From contig NZ_DGLD01000002.1 of assembly GCF_002387245.1 (NCBI RefSeq), positions 1-64,000 of the forward strand: a DNA stretch of 64,000 nt. Reading direction: 5' to 3'. Source of the stretch: Brevundimonas sp. UBA4553. GTDB taxonomy: Bacteria > Pseudomonadota > Alphaproteobacteria > Caulobacterales > Caulobacteraceae. The translations under genes were made by a program, and so were the position numbers. This document shows, piece after piece, positions 25,601-35,543 of the stretch. A model generated the notes under the pieces. It was not told where the DNA came from. It was given only the letters and a program-made list of their open reading frames with translations, and made no database searches. The number at the start of each line of letters is the position of its first letter. Position 1 is the stretch's first letter.

Positions 25601-26370
25601 CCGAGGCCCAGCGGCCCGTAGAGCCAGGTCAGCCAGACGCCGATCGACAGGAAGACGCCGAACGGCAGGCGGTCGGTCCCGGACACCCGGCGGCGCATGA
25701 TCAGCAGGGCCAGCACCAGGCTGAGACCCGCCGCCGAGGCCCAAAGCAGCACGCTGGGCAGGCCCATCCAGCCGACCCAGGCGCCGCCCGCGCCCAGCAG
25801 GAAGGGATCACCACCGCCCAGGCCCTCGCGCCCGCGCACGAGCCTGTAGAGACGCGCGAGCAGCCACAGGCCGACGAAGCCGACGATCGCTCCCAGCAGC
25901 GGCGGGATCAGAGCCGGCAGGAGCGCCGACGGGCTTCCTGCGGGATAGAGCAGAACCGCCGACAGCAGACCGCCCGCGAAGAGGGGCAGGGTCAGGGCGT
26001 CGGGTAGCCAGAAATGCTCGGCGTCGACCAGGGCGAGAATCAGCAGGTTCCAGCCCAGCACCGCCGTCATGGCGGCCAGGGTGAAGTCGGGGGAAGACAG
26101 CCCTGCCCAGACGCCGATCAGCCCCGATCCCAGTTCGATCAAGGGATAGCGGGCCGGGATGGTCGCGCCGCAATCGGAACAGCGTCCCCGCGAAAGCGCC
26201 CAGCTGATCACGGGGATCATGCGCCAGGGCTTCAGCGTTCGGCCGCAGCCGCCGCAGCGCGAGCGTCCAACGATCACGTCCTCGCCGCGCGGCAGTCGCA
26301 GGCTGACCAGTCCGAGGAAGCTGCCGACGAACAGGCCGAGGCCCCCCAGGAAGGCGGCATGGATCAACAT
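25597..26370 (-). CDS. gspO: Prepilin peptidase (GspO/PilD type)
   Basis: 257 residues, polytopic. The N-terminal methylase-linked zinc motif CGGCG ... CSDCG is present, followed by LRLPRGEDVI before it. The aspartyl protease residues are in LVDAEHFWLPD and GLGGGDPFLLG (GGGD in place of GxGD). It cleaves and methylates the pseudopilins GspG-K encoded downstream on the other strand. The ATG at 26370 is used because the frame above it contains no membrane segment. The stop overlaps the convergent TonB-like gene by four bases. Confidence 0.92.
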   Translation of the reverse strand: MLIHAAFLGGLGLFVGSFLGLVSLRLPRGEDVIVGRSRCGGCGRTLKPWRMIPVISWALSRGRCSDCGATIPARYPLIELGSGLIGVWAGLSSPDFTLAAMTAVLGWNLLILALVDAEHFWLPDALTLPLFAGGLLSAVLLYPAGSPSALLPALIPPLLGAIVGFVGLWLLARLYRLVRGREGLGGGDPFLLGAGGAWVGWMGLPSVLLWASAAGLSLVLALLIMRRRVSGTDRLPFGVFLSIGVWLTWLYGPLGLG

Positions 26371-26673
26371 GGGTCGCCTCCCCGGCGTCTGCTCATGGTC
26401 CTGCACTAGCCGCCTGCGATGATTTGGGGGAGGCGAAATCGCGAATTGTCGACCGACGGAATGTGAAATCCGCGCCGGGTCAGGACGGCTTTTCACAATG
26501 GCGCCGCTACAGCTTCATGGAACGGCGTCTGATCTGTCGTGGTTCGGCGGCGGCGGTGTCACATCCGGCTTCTAGGGGAAGGACCGGGCAGGCGGGCGCC
26601 GATCATCCAGTTCCGGACAATCCGTCCGGACGTCCTCCTGCATGTCTCATTGGCTCAGACACGGTGGAGAACG
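26371..26673. other. 303-base divergent promoter region between gspO and the ElpS-like gene
   Basis: No open frame of its own is convincing. CTGTCGT at 26535 and GTGTCAC at 26557 lie 22 bases apart on the same strand, each resembling a PhoB half-site, but the middle repeat expected at 11 bases is absent. A ribosome site (GGTGGAGA) precedes the ATG at 26674. No clear -35/-10 pair was identified. Confidence 0.4.
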
Positions 26674-28167
26674 ATGGCCGCTCTCAAGACGAAAACCCTG
26701 CTCGCGGTCGCCGCCAGCGCCCTGGCCCTCGCCGCCTGCGGTGGCGACGGCACCTCGGAACTGCAAAATCCCGGCAACACCGGCTCCAACCCGGGCACGG
26801 GCGGCGGCGGCAATAACGGCGGCGGCAACAACGGCGGCGGTTCGACCGGCGCCTGCCCGACGCACCCGAACGTGACCAAGGTCACCGTCGGCACCGAAGA
26901 GCACTGCCGCATCTCGGGCGAGATCACCACCAACCTGACCCTGACGGCCGGTCCGGCCTATCAGCTGATCGACAATGTCAAGGTCGGCAAGGACGTCGGC
27001 TTCGACGGCCAGGCCGCTGGCGGCGTTTCGACGGTCCTGTCGATCGATCCGGGCGTGCGCATCTATGGCGGCACCCGCATCGCCCAGCTGTCGATCCAGC
27101 GCGGTTCGCGCATCAACGCCCAGGGCACGGCGGCGCAGCCGATCGTCCTGAGCAGCGCCGACGCCATGGGCTACGCCACCACCCTGGGTCTGGCCAACGC
27201 CCGTTCGCCCCTGGGCGCCGGCGTCCGCGACGACCCCTATTCGGGCGAGTGGGGCGGCCTGCAGATCCTCGGCCGCGGCGTGATCAACAACTGCCCGGCG
27301 GCCCCGGCCGTCTGTGAAGCCGAAGCCGAAGGCGGCTCGGGCAAGTACGGCGGCAACGTGCCGAACGACAACTCGGGTACGCTGAAGTACGTCCGCGTCG
27401 AATACGCCGGCGTCCGCTTCTCGGAAACCAACGAGCTGAACTCGATCGCCTTCTGGGGCGTCGGTTCGGGCACCACGGTCGACTACATCCAGGCGCACAA
27501 CGGCGGCGACGACACCATCGAGTTCTTCGGCGGTTCGGTGAACGCCAAGCACCTGGTCATGACCGGCGCCGATGACGACAGCTTCGACTGGACCTTCGGC
27601 TGGAACGGCAAGGTCCAGCACCTGGTCATCGTCCAGAACCCGCTGCAAGCCGCTGGCGACGCGGGCTACGAGGCCGACAACAACGAGCTGGGCTTCGACA
27701 TCCTGCCGCGTTCGGCCCCGACCATCTCGAACGTGACCCTGGTGGGCAACACCACGGCCGGCGCCGGTCTGCGCCTGCGTCGCGGCACCGCCGGCAAGCT
27801 CTACAACCACGTCGTGGCCGGCAACTTCCAGCGCGGTCTGCGTATCGACGACGCCGCCACCTACGCCCAGGCGGACGCCGGCAACCTGTCGCTGCGCTCC
27901 TTCTACATCTCCACCGCGACGCCGTTCCACAGCACCCAGGCCCAGGCCGTCTTCGCCAAGGACGCCAACAGCCGCACGGGCGCCTCGACCCTGTCGTCCT
28001 ACACCTCGGGCGGCCGGGCCTACATCAACGGCGTCAACGAGAACGGCGTGACCTCGGTCGACCCGCGCACGATCGACGCCTTCTTCGACGCGGCGCCCTA
28101 CGCCGGCGCCATCCGTGACTCGGCCTCCAACTGGACGCTGAACTGGACCCGCTGGCTGAACGACTGA
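26674..28167 (+). CDS. ElpS-like surface lipoprotein, putative type II secretion substrate
   Basis: 497 residues. A lipoprotein signal peptide ends LAAC with Cys22, followed by a Gly/Asn-rich flexible linker (NPGTGGGGNNGGGNNGGG). The main body looks like a right-handed beta-solenoid: repeated short strands, many Gly/Asn turns, e.g. GGTRIAQLSIQRGSRINAQG and GTLKYVRVEYAGVRFSETNEL. This matches the ElpS-type extracellular lipoprotein of C. crescentus, which is released through type II secretion under phosphate starvation (family knowledge; homology judged by eye). The adjacent TonB-dependent receptor and gsp operon support export by that system. Biochemical activity is not evident. Confidence 0.78.
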   Translation: MAALKTKTLLAVAASALALAACGGDGTSELQNPGNTGSNPGTGGGGNNGGGNNGGGSTGACPTHPNVTKVTVGTEEHCRISGEITTNLTLTAGPAYQLIDNVKVGKDVGFDGQAAGGVSTVLSIDPGVRIYGGTRIAQLSIQRGSRINAQGTAAQPIVLSSADAMGYATTLGLANARSPLGAGVRDDPYSGEWGGLQILGRGVINNCPAAPAVCEAEAEGGSGKYGGNVPNDNSGTLKYVRVEYAGVRFSETNELNSIAFWGVGSGTTVDYIQAHNGGDDTIEFFGGSVNAKHLVMTGADDDSFDWTFGWNGKVQHLVIVQNPLQAAGDAGYEADNNELGFDILPRSAPTISNVTLVGNTTAGAGLRLRRGTAGKLYNHVVAGNFQRGLRIDDAATYAQADAGNLSLRSFYISTATPFHSTQAQAVFAKDANSRTGASTLSSYTSGGRAYINGVNENGVTSVDPRTIDAFFDAAPYAGAIRDSASNWTLNWTRWLND

Positions 28168-28264
28168 CCCACGGTCCCCTGAGAGGCGGCGAACGGCTCC
28201 GCGCTGTTCGCCGCCTCGACCTTGCTTCCCTTCTTCCGGCGCTCGCACCGAAGGACCCCTTGAG

Positions 28265-30919
28265 ATGACGCCCACCCGCACGTTCGGCCTCGCCGGCCTG
28301 CTCGCCAGCACCCTTCTGACCGCGCCCGCTCTCGCCTGGGCTCAGGACGCCACGGCGCCCTCCGCACCGCAGACGCCGCCGACCGATCCGGACGCGGTTT
28401 CGACCGTCGAGGACATCGTCGTGCGCGGCCGCTTCGTGCCGGACATCAAGCGCGAGACGTCCTCGGTCGCCAACATCCTGACCGCCGAAGACATCCAGCG
28501 CTCGGGGGATTCCGAGATCGGCGAGGCGCTGGCGCGCGTCACCGGCCTGTCGATCGTCGGCGACGGCTATGTCTATGTCCGTGGTCTGGGCGATCGCTAC
28601 TCGAGCATCATTCTGGACGGCTCCAGCCTGCCCAGCCCGGAACCACTGAAGCGCGTGGTCCCGCTGGACCTGTTCCCGACCTCGCTGGTCTCGAACGCCG
28701 TCATCGAGAAGACCTACGCCGTGCAGCATCCCGCCGAGTTCGGCGGCGGTCTGATCGCCCTTGAAACGCGCGCCATTCCCAATGAGCGATTCTTCCAGTT
28801 CGGCGCCTCGATCGCCGCCGAGACGGAATCGATCGGCAAGGACGGTCTGTACTGGGACGCCGGCGGCGGCCTGTCGAACATCGGCATCGCCGACAACAGC
28901 CTGAACCTGCCGAACATCATCGGCATCGACCCCTCGCTGAAGTCGTTCCAGAACAACCCGTCGATGCTTCAGGCGGCTGGGCGTTCGCTGCGCAACATCT
29001 GGTCGATCGACGCCGACAAGAACCTGCCCGACTTCGGCTTCAACCTGTCGGGCGCCGAGATCGTCGACCTGTCGAACGGCGTGCGCCTGGGCGCCTTCGT
29101 CGCGTTCGACTACGACTATCAGGCCCGTAACCGCGAGGGCGTCCGCAACTCCTTCGAAGTGGGCGGCGCCTTCAACGAACAGATCAGCCCGGAAGCCTGC
29201 GAAGCGCAGTCGGACCTGTCGAACGCGGTCGGCTGCGGCTTCCAGCGCGGCGAACAGGAATACGCCATGAACGCGCTCGGCGCCTTCGGCGTCGAGTTCA
29301 ACGAGAACCATGAGCTGAAGCTGACCAGCCTGCTGCTGCGCAAGACCCGCCAGCAGACCCTGATCGAGCGCGGCCTGTTCTCGGCCGACCCGGGCCTGAT
29401 CCGCAGCTTCCAGCGGCTGAACTGGATCGAGCAGCAGATGACGTCCAACCAGCTGTCGGGCAAGCACGCCTTCGACCTGCCGATGGCGCTGGACCGCCTG
29501 ACGGTCAACTGGCGCGCGGCCTATTCGACCGCCTCGCGCGACACGCCCTACCGCCGCGAATACTCCTATCGCCTGGAGCCGGACAACGTCTTCCGCCTGA
29601 CCCCGGGCTCCGATTCCAACCGCACCTTCTTCAGCGCCCTGGAAGACGAGAACGTCGAGTTCGGCGTCGACTTCACCCTCAGCGGCATGATCGCCGACCG
29701 TGAGGTCATCCTGCGCGCCGGCGGCCTGCATCTGGACCGCGACCGTGATTTCGCCAGCCGCCGCTACTCCTTCCAGCCGGCCGCAGGCGTGATCATCACG
29801 CCGGAACTGCGCAGCTACGTGCCGGAAATCATCTTCAGCCCGGACAACATCGGCGGCGATGCGGGCTACACCCTGCGCGACGTGACCGATCCGTCGGACT
29901 TCTTCACCGCCGACATGCAGGTCAGCGCGGGCTATGTGTCGGCCGAGGCTGAACTGTTCGCCGGCCTGCGGGTCACCGGCGGCGTCCGCTACGAGGATTC
30001 CGAGCAGCAGGTGAACAGCTTCATCCCGCTGGGCGAGACCGGCGCGGGCGATGCGATTTCGGCGCGCCTCGCCAAGGACTACTGGCTGCCGGCCGTGACG
30101 GCGACCTGGGAGTTCGCCGACAACATGCAGCTGCGCTTCGGCTACAGCCAGACGATCAACCGTCCTGACCTGCGCGAACTGTCGAACGCCCTGTTCCTGG
30201 ACGACGACTCCAACACCCTGGAGCGCGGCAATCCCAACCTGCAGATCGCCGAGATCCAGAACTACGACCTGCGCTGGGAATGGTATTTCGCCCAGCGCCA
30301 GTCGGCCACGATCGGCCTTTTCTACAAGTCCTTCGACAACCCGATCGAGCGCACCTACCAGCCGATCGGAGAAGGCTTCGGCCGGTCGTTCCAGAACGCC
30401 GAGGAAGCCACGCTGATGGGCGTCGAGGCCGAGGTGGACTACACCCTGCCGATGGATCAGTGGGCCCCCAACGCACGCTGGTTCGACGAGAATGAGCTGT
30501 TCGTCGTCGCCAACGTCACCTGGACGGACTCCGAGGTCACCGACGCCTCCTACACCCGCGCCCTGCAGGGCCAGTCGGAATGGCTCGGAAACCTGCAGTT
30601 CGGGTTCGAGAACACGACGGCCCGCCGTCGCGCCACCCTGCTGGTCAACTATCAGGGCGAGCGGATTTCGGACGCCGGCATTATCACCGGCACCACCCGC
30701 CTGCCGGACGTGGTCGAGACGCCCCCGATCCTGCTGGACCTGGTCGCCAGCCAGACCTTCACGGTCGGCGGCCGCGACTACGACATCGGCGGCAAGATCG
30801 AGAACATCCTGGGCGAGGAATACGAGCGCAGCCAGTCCTTCGCCAACGGCGGCAAGGGCGTGGTCGAGAGCTACAAGCTGGGCACGACCTTCTCGCTCAG
30901 CCTGTCCACGACCTTCTGA
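28265..30919 (+). CDS. TonB-dependent outer-membrane receptor next to type II secretion genes
   Basis: 884 residues. A signal peptide (cleavage near AWA-QD), then a TonB-box-like TVEDIVVRG, a plug domain (SSVANILTAEDIQRSGDSEIGEALARVTGLSI ... YVYVRGLGDRYSSIILDGSSLPSPEP) and a 22-strand-type barrel ending SLSLSTTF with terminal Phe. The plug's RGLGDRYS signature is that of a TBDR subgroup common in Caulobacterales. Substrate unknown; phosphate-ester or peptide uptake linked to the secreted lipoprotein is a guess. It follows the ElpS-like gene by 97 bases and ends at a strong terminator. Confidence 0.92.
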   Translation: MTPTRTFGLAGLLASTLLTAPALAWAQDATAPSAPQTPPTDPDAVSTVEDIVVRGRFVPDIKRETSSVANILTAEDIQRSGDSEIGEALARVTGLSIVGDGYVYVRGLGDRYSSIILDGSSLPSPEPLKRVVPLDLFPTSLVSNAVIEKTYAVQHPAEFGGGLIALETRAIPNERFFQFGASIAAETESIGKDGLYWDAGGGLSNIGIADNSLNLPNIIGIDPSLKSFQNNPSMLQAAGRSLRNIWSIDADKNLPDFGFNLSGAEIVDLSNGVRLGAFVAFDYDYQARNREGVRNSFEVGGAFNEQISPEACEAQSDLSNAVGCGFQRGEQEYAMNALGAFGVEFNENHELKLTSLLLRKTRQQTLIERGLFSADPGLIRSFQRLNWIEQQMTSNQLSGKHAFDLPMALDRLTVNWRAAYSTASRDTPYRREYSYRLEPDNVFRLTPGSDSNRTFFSALEDENVEFGVDFTLSGMIADREVILRAGGLHLDRDRDFASRRYSFQPAAGVIITPELRSYVPEIIFSPDNIGGDAGYTLRDVTDPSDFFTADMQVSAGYVSAEAELFAGLRVTGGVRYEDSEQQVNSFIPLGETGAGDAISARLAKDYWLPAVTATWEFADNMQLRFGYSQTINRPDLRELSNALFLDDDSNTLERGNPNLQIAEIQNYDLRWEWYFAQRQSATIGLFYKSFDNPIERTYQPIGEGFGRSFQNAEEATLMGVEAEVDYTLPMDQWAPNARWFDENELFVVANVTWTDSEVTDASYTRALQGQSEWLGNLQFGFENTTARRRATLLVNYQGERISDAGIITGTTRLPDVVETPPILLDLVASQTFTVGGRDYDIGGKIENILGEEYERSQSFANGGKGVVESYKLGTTFSLSLSTTF

Positions 30920-30980
30920 TCCGCATACGGCGGCGTTGTCACAACAACGTCTCGCCGCCGTCATCGTCACGTGAGGCTCT

Positions 30981-31020
30981 GACCCCGGCTGCTGGAGTAA
31001 GCAGCCGGGGTCTCCGTTTT
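30981..31020 (+). terminator. Rho-independent terminator after the TonB-dependent receptor
   Basis: GACCCCGGCTGCT pairs perfectly with AGCAGCCGGGGTC around a 6-base loop, followed by TCCGTTTT. It separates the ElpS-like/receptor unit from gspC, so the gsp operon should have its own promoter or depend on read-through. Confidence 0.85.
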
Positions 31021-31042
31021 CGGGGGTGTTCGGAGCGTCGGC

Positions 31043-31918
31043 GTGATCGCACGGGTCGGGGAATGGGGGCGACAGGCGCGCACGGCGATAGCTGCGCGGC
31101 CGGGACGGATTCGCGCCGGCGTGGAGATCGCCCTGGTCGCCCTGCTGGCGGTGCAGGCCGGGCGCCTGGCCTGGGTCTTCGTCGCGCCCCAGCCGGAAAC
31201 TGCGGTCGCCGCGCGAGTTGAGGTCGCTCCCCTCGACGCCAGCATTTTCCAGCGTTTCGACGCCTTCTTCCGCACCGGCGACAAGAGCAGCCTGGCCGAG
31301 GCGGCCGGGGCCGACAGCGACGCCCTGCGCCTGTTCGGGCTCCGCGCGGGCGGGGCCGACGGCGGCTCGGCCATCATCGGCCTGCCTGACGGCCGACAGG
31401 TCTCGGTCGCTGTGGGCGAGACCATTTCCGAGGGCCTGACCCTGGCCTCGGTGGGCGAGGATTTCGTCACCGTGTCGCGCGGCGGATCGGTCAGCCGACT
31501 GGTCTTCACCGAGACGCCCGCAGGCGCTGCAACCCCGCCTCCGCCGCCCGCGACGGCCCAGGTCATGACCCCGACCAGCGGCGCGCCCGCCCCGGTTTCC
31601 GCTGCGGCCCCTGCCGCCGCCGCCCCAGCCGGGCCGGTGGTCGATCCGCAACGCCTGATGGCTCAGGCTTCGCTGCGGCCGCGCATGGACGGGCTGCGCA
31701 TTCGCGGCTTCACCCTGGCTGCGCGCGGCGACGGGGCGGCGCTGCGGGCGGCGGGTCTGCAATCCGGCGACGTCATCCTGGCCGTCAACGGGGCCGAACT
31801 GAACAGTCTGGAACGCCTGTCCGAACTGGGCGGCGAGCTTTCCGGCAGCAGCGCCGCCGAGATCCGCTTCGAGCGGAACGGCCGGGTGCAGACCACCACC
31901 ATAAGGACCGGCCAGTGA
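31043..31918 (+). CDS. gspC: Type II secretion protein GspC
   Basis: 291 residues from GTG 31043. One N-terminal membrane helix (VEIALVALLAVQAGRLAWVFV), a periplasmic HR-like region (LRLFGLRAGGADGGSAIIGLPDGRQ), an Ala/Pro linker and a C-terminal PDZ domain (LRIRGFTLAARGDGAALRAAGLQSGDVILAVNGAEL). It links the inner-membrane platform to the GspD secretin. First gene of a tightly packed gspCDEFGHIJKLM operon; its stop overlaps the gspD start. Confidence 0.92.
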   Translation: MIARVGEWGRQARTAIAARPGRIRAGVEIALVALLAVQAGRLAWVFVAPQPETAVAARVEVAPLDASIFQRFDAFFRTGDKSSLAEAAGADSDALRLFGLRAGGADGGSAIIGLPDGRQVSVAVGETISEGLTLASVGEDFVTVSRGGSVSRLVFTETPAGAATPPPPPATAQVMTPTSGAPAPVSAAAPAAAAPAGPVVDPQRLMAQASLRPRMDGLRIRGFTLAARGDGAALRAAGLQSGDVILAVNGAELNSLERLSELGGELSGSSAAEIRFERNGRVQTTTIRTGQ

Positions 31919-34041
31919 TGCGCCTTCACCGCTCTTTCGCCGCCGTCGCCCTGTCGGCCCTGATCGCCGCCCAGGGGCCGCTGCTGGCCGCGCCCGCCAT
32001 GGCCCAGGACGGCGCTCGCCAGACTCTGAACGTCCAGGGCGCCGACATCCGCGCCTTTATCCAGGACGTGGCCCGCACGACCGGCCGCACCTTCATCGTC
32101 GATCCCGCCGTGACAGGGACTGTGACCGTGACCAGCCAGCGGGCGCTGAGCCGCACCGAGCTGTTCGAGGTCTTCCTGTCCACCCTGCGCGCCAACGGTC
32201 TGGTGGTGACGCCCACCAATTCCGGGGCCTATCGCATCAGCCCGGCCCAGGGCGCGGCGCAGGGACCGTCCACCGTCGGGTCAGAGCGCTTCTCGACCCA
32301 GGTCTTCCAGCTGCGCAACATCGACGCCGCCTCGGCCGCCGAGACCATTCGTCCCCTGGTCGGTCCGCAGGGGCAGGTCCTGGCCAATCCCAGCGGCAAC
32401 AGCGTCGTGGTCGCCGACTTCGCCGACAACCTGACGCGCATTCGCGGCCTGATTCAGCGCATCGACGTGGACCGGGCCTCCTTCGACGTGGTGACGCTGG
32501 AGAACTCCTCCGCCGCCGAGATCGCGGGCGTCCTGGCCCAGGTGCTGGCCCCGCCCGGCGGCCAGCCGGGGCAGGGGATGGTGTCGGTGACGCCGGTGGC
32601 CAGCTCCAACTCCGTCATCCTGCGCGGCGACCCTGCGGCCGTGGCCCGGGTGCGGCCTCTGGTCGAGGATCTGGATCGTCGGGCCCGCTCGGCCGATGAC
32701 GTCAAGGTCGTCTTCCTGCAACACGCCAACGCCGAACAGCTGCTGCCCGTGCTGCAACAGATCGTCGGGCAGCCGGTGACTGCGGCCAGCGCGGCCGCGA
32801 CCCCGGCCATCGCTCGTCCCGGAACCGGAGGCGGCGAGGCACCGACGCCCCAGCCTGTCGCCACCGCCGCGACCCAGGCCGCGCCCGGCCAGAAGGCCAG
32901 CATCGCCCGCTTCCCCGGCGCCAACGCCCTGGTCATCTCGGCCTCGGCCGACACCCAGAGGATGCTGGCCGAGGTCATCCGTCAGCTCGACAGCCGCCGT
33001 CAGCAGGTCCTGATCGAAGCTATCGTGGTGGAGTTGGGCGACACGGCCGTGCGCGAGTTGGGGGTTCAATGGCTGCTGGCCGGATCGGACGGCAATCCCA
33101 TCGGCCTAACCAACTATTCCGACAGTTCGACGCCTCTGCTGCCCATCGCGGGCGGCGCGGCGGCGGGGCAGTTGGAGAAGGACGATCCCCTGCGCGAGCA
33201 GCTGCAAAATCTGGCGCTCAACAGCCTGATGGGCGCCAACGGCTTTATCGGCGGGGGCGGCGGCCGCCTTGGCTCGGACGGCCTGTTCGGTTTCATCATC
33301 AATGCGGCCAAGTCGGACGAAGGCTCCAACCTGCTGCAGACCCCGTCGCTGATGACCCTCGACAACGAAGAGGCCACCATCCTGGTCGGGCAGGAGGTGC
33401 CGATCACCACGGGCGAGGCCCTGCTGGACGGCAACTCCAACCCCTTCCGCACCACCCAGCGTCAGGACATCGGCGTCAAGCTGATCGTCAAGCCGCAGAT
33501 CAACGCGGGCGGATCCATCACCCTGTTCCTGCGACAGGAGGTGTCGAGCATCAACGGCGTCCTGACCAACGGCGCGTCTGATCTGGTGCTGAACAAGCGC
33601 GAGCTGGAGACCACGCTCGTGGTCGATGACGGCGAGATCGCGGTGGCCGGTGGTCTGCTGGATCAGAACGACCGCCTGTCGATCGACAAGGTGCCGGGGC
33701 TGGGCGACATCCCGCTGGTCGGAAATCTGTTCAAGTCGACCAGCCGCCAGCGCGGACGGACCAATCTGATGGTCTTCATCCGTCCGACCATCATCCGCAC
33801 CCCGGGCGACGCCCAGCAACTGAGCGCCGACCGCTGGGGCTATATGCGCGGCGAGCAGCTGCGCTCGCAGCCCGGCGTCGAACCCAGCCTGGACGAGATG
33901 CTGCGCGACTATATGCGGACCCAGGCGCCGGTCGCGCCCCGCGCCATCGACAACCCGGCGCCGGGCGGAACCGCGCCGGTGGGCGAGGTGACCATCAGTC
34001 CGCTGGCCCCCGCCGCAAACGCCGTCCCGCCGCAGGGCTGA
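31918..34041 (+). CDS. gspD: Type II secretion secretin GspD
   Basis: 707 residues from ATG 31918 (GTG 31915 also possible). Signal peptide, an N0 domain (LNVQGADIRAFIQDVARTTGRTFIVDPAVTGTVTV), N1-N3 repeats with an inserted Ala/Pro loop near residues 290-325, and the secretin domain (VPITTGEALLDGNSNPF, VGVKLIVKPQIN-like, VPGLGDIPLVGNLFKS). The C-terminal tail is Pro-rich. It forms the outer-membrane channel. No pilotin gene was seen nearby. Confidence 0.95.
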   Translation: MRLHRSFAAVALSALIAAQGPLLAAPAMAQDGARQTLNVQGADIRAFIQDVARTTGRTFIVDPAVTGTVTVTSQRALSRTELFEVFLSTLRANGLVVTPTNSGAYRISPAQGAAQGPSTVGSERFSTQVFQLRNIDAASAAETIRPLVGPQGQVLANPSGNSVVVADFADNLTRIRGLIQRIDVDRASFDVVTLENSSAAEIAGVLAQVLAPPGGQPGQGMVSVTPVASSNSVILRGDPAAVARVRPLVEDLDRRARSADDVKVVFLQHANAEQLLPVLQQIVGQPVTAASAAATPAIARPGTGGGEAPTPQPVATAATQAAPGQKASIARFPGANALVISASADTQRMLAEVIRQLDSRRQQVLIEAIVVELGDTAVRELGVQWLLAGSDGNPIGLTNYSDSSTPLLPIAGGAAAGQLEKDDPLREQLQNLALNSLMGANGFIGGGGGRLGSDGLFGFIINAAKSDEGSNLLQTPSLMTLDNEEATILVGQEVPITTGEALLDGNSNPFRTTQRQDIGVKLIVKPQINAGGSITLFLRQEVSSINGVLTNGASDLVLNKRELETTLVVDDGEIAVAGGLLDQNDRLSIDKVPGLGDIPLVGNLFKSTSRQRGRTNLMVFIRPTIIRTPGDAQQLSADRWGYMRGEQLRSQPGVEPSLDEMLRDYMRTQAPVAPRAIDNPAPGGTAPVGEVTISPLAPAANAVPPQG

Positions 34042-34046
34042 GGGCC

Positions 34047-35543
34047 ATGATCACCTTGGTCAATCCGACCCTGCCCTATGGGTTCGCCAAGCGGAACGGC
34101 GTCATCCTGCTGGACGCCGGCGACATCGCCATAGTCGGTCTGCGCCAGGGCGCCGATCCGCTGGCCCTAATCGAGACGCGTCGGGCTCTGGGGCGGCCCT
34201 TGCAGGTTCAGGCCATGGGCCAGGCCGAGTTCGACCGCCGCCTGTCCGACGTCTATGCCGGCGACCTGAGCGCGGACGAGACGATGGAGATGCCGTCGGG
34301 CCTCGACGGCCTGATCGACGACCTGCCCGCCGCCGCCGACCTGCTGGACTCCGCCGACGACGCTCCGGTCATTCGCATGATCAACGGGATCATCGCCGAG
34401 GCCGTGCGCGCGGGCGCGTCGGACATCCACCTGGAGCCCTACGAGAGCGCCCTGATCGTGCGGATGCGCGTCGACGGCGTCCTGCGCGAAGCCCTGAGCC
34501 TGAACCCGCGCATCACGCCCCTGCTGGTGTCCCGCATCAAGGTCATGGCGCGGCTCGACATCGCCGAGAAGCGCGTGCCGCAGGATGGCCGCATCCCTCT
34601 GGCCCTGGGCGGCAAGACGCTGGACGTGCGCGTCTCGACCCTGCCGTCGCGGGCGGGCGAACGGGTGGTGCTGCGCATTCTCGACAAGGATCAGGCGGGC
34701 CTGTCGCTGGACCAGTTGGGCATGGACGGCGAGGCGCTCGACGCCTTCCGCAGCGCTCTGCGTGAACCCAACGGCATCATTCTGGTCACCGGGCCGACCG
34801 GCTCGGGCAAGACCACCAGCCTCTATGCCGGGCTGTCACTGCTCAACGACGCCACCCGCAACATCCTGACGGTCGAGGACCCGGTCGAATACGCCATCGA
34901 CGGCGTCGGCCAGACCCAGGTCAATCCCAAGGTCGGCATGACCTTCGCGGCGGGTCTGCGCGCCATCCTGCGTCAGGACCCGGACGTCGTCATGGTCGGC
35001 GAAATCCGCGACGTGGAGACGGCCAGTGTCGCGGTGCAGGCTTCGCTGACCGGCCACCTGGTCTTGTCCACCGTCCACACCAACGACGCCGCCGGGGCCG
35101 TGACGCGCCTGCGTGACATGGGCGTGGAGCCCTTCCTTCTGGCCTCGACCCTGCGTCTGATCGTGGCCCAGCGACTGGTGCGCCGCCTGTGCGGCGACTG
35201 CCGTCAGTCCGAGCCTGCCGACGCCGCCACGGCCCGTCTGATCGGTGTCCAGAAAGGCGCGACCGTCTGGCGCGCTCAGGGCTGCGGGTCGTGCAACCAC
35301 ACCGGCTATGTGGGCCGCGTCGGCGTCTATGAGACGCTGAAGATCGACGACAAGGTGCGCCGCCTGATCGCCGCCGAGGCGGACGAGGAGGCTCTGATCG
35401 CGGCCGCCTTCCCGAACGGCGGGACGCTGACGGACCGGGCGCGCGGTCTGGTCCTGGCGGGCGTGACCTCGGTCGAAGAGGCGGTGCGGGTGACGCGTCA
35501 GGAGACGCCCGAGGCCCATCCGCTCAATGAGACCGCCGCCTGA
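34047..35543 (+). CDS. gspE: Type II secretion ATPase GspE
   Basis: 498 residues. N-terminal GspE domain, then the ATPase with Walker A GPTGSGKTTS, Asp box (ILTVEDPVEY), Walker B (VVMVGEIRD) and His box (GHLVLSTVHTNDA). A zinc-binding part is visible as CGDC ... CGSCNHTGYVGR. It powers pseudopilus assembly at the cytoplasmic face. The stop and the gspF start share bases (TGATG). Confidence 0.96.
   Translation: MITLVNPTLPYGFAKRNGVILLDAGDIAIVGLRQGADPLALIETRRALGRPLQVQAMGQAEFDRRLSDVYAGDLSADETMEMPSGLDGLIDDLPAAADLLDSADDAPVIRMINGIIAEAVRAGASDIHLEPYESALIVRMRVDGVLREALSLNPRITPLLVSRIKVMARLDIAEKRVPQDGRIPLALGGKTLDVRVSTLPSRAGERVVLRILDKDQAGLSLDQLGMDGEALDAFRSALREPNGIILVTGPTGSGKTTSLYAGLSLLNDATRNILTVEDPVEYAIDGVGQTQVNPKVGMTFAAGLRAILRQDPDVVMVGEIRDVETASVAVQASLTGHLVLSTVHTNDAAGAVTRLRDMGVEPFLLASTLRLIVAQRLVRRLCGDCRQSEPADAATARLIGVQKGATVWRAQGCGSCNHTGYVGRVGVYETLKIDDKVRRLIAAEADEEALIAAAFPNGGTLTDRARGLVLAGVTSVEEAVRVTRQETPEAHPLNETAA

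Noticed and set aside
26535..26565. Possible Pho box upstream of the ElpS-like gene
   Set aside because: Half-sites are 22 rather than 11 bases apart and imperfect; too weak to list as an operator.
28034..31762. 1242-residue open frame on the minus strand across the TonB-dependent receptor and gspC
   Set aside because: Low-complexity shadow of well-supported plus-strand genes; spans a terminator and three genes.
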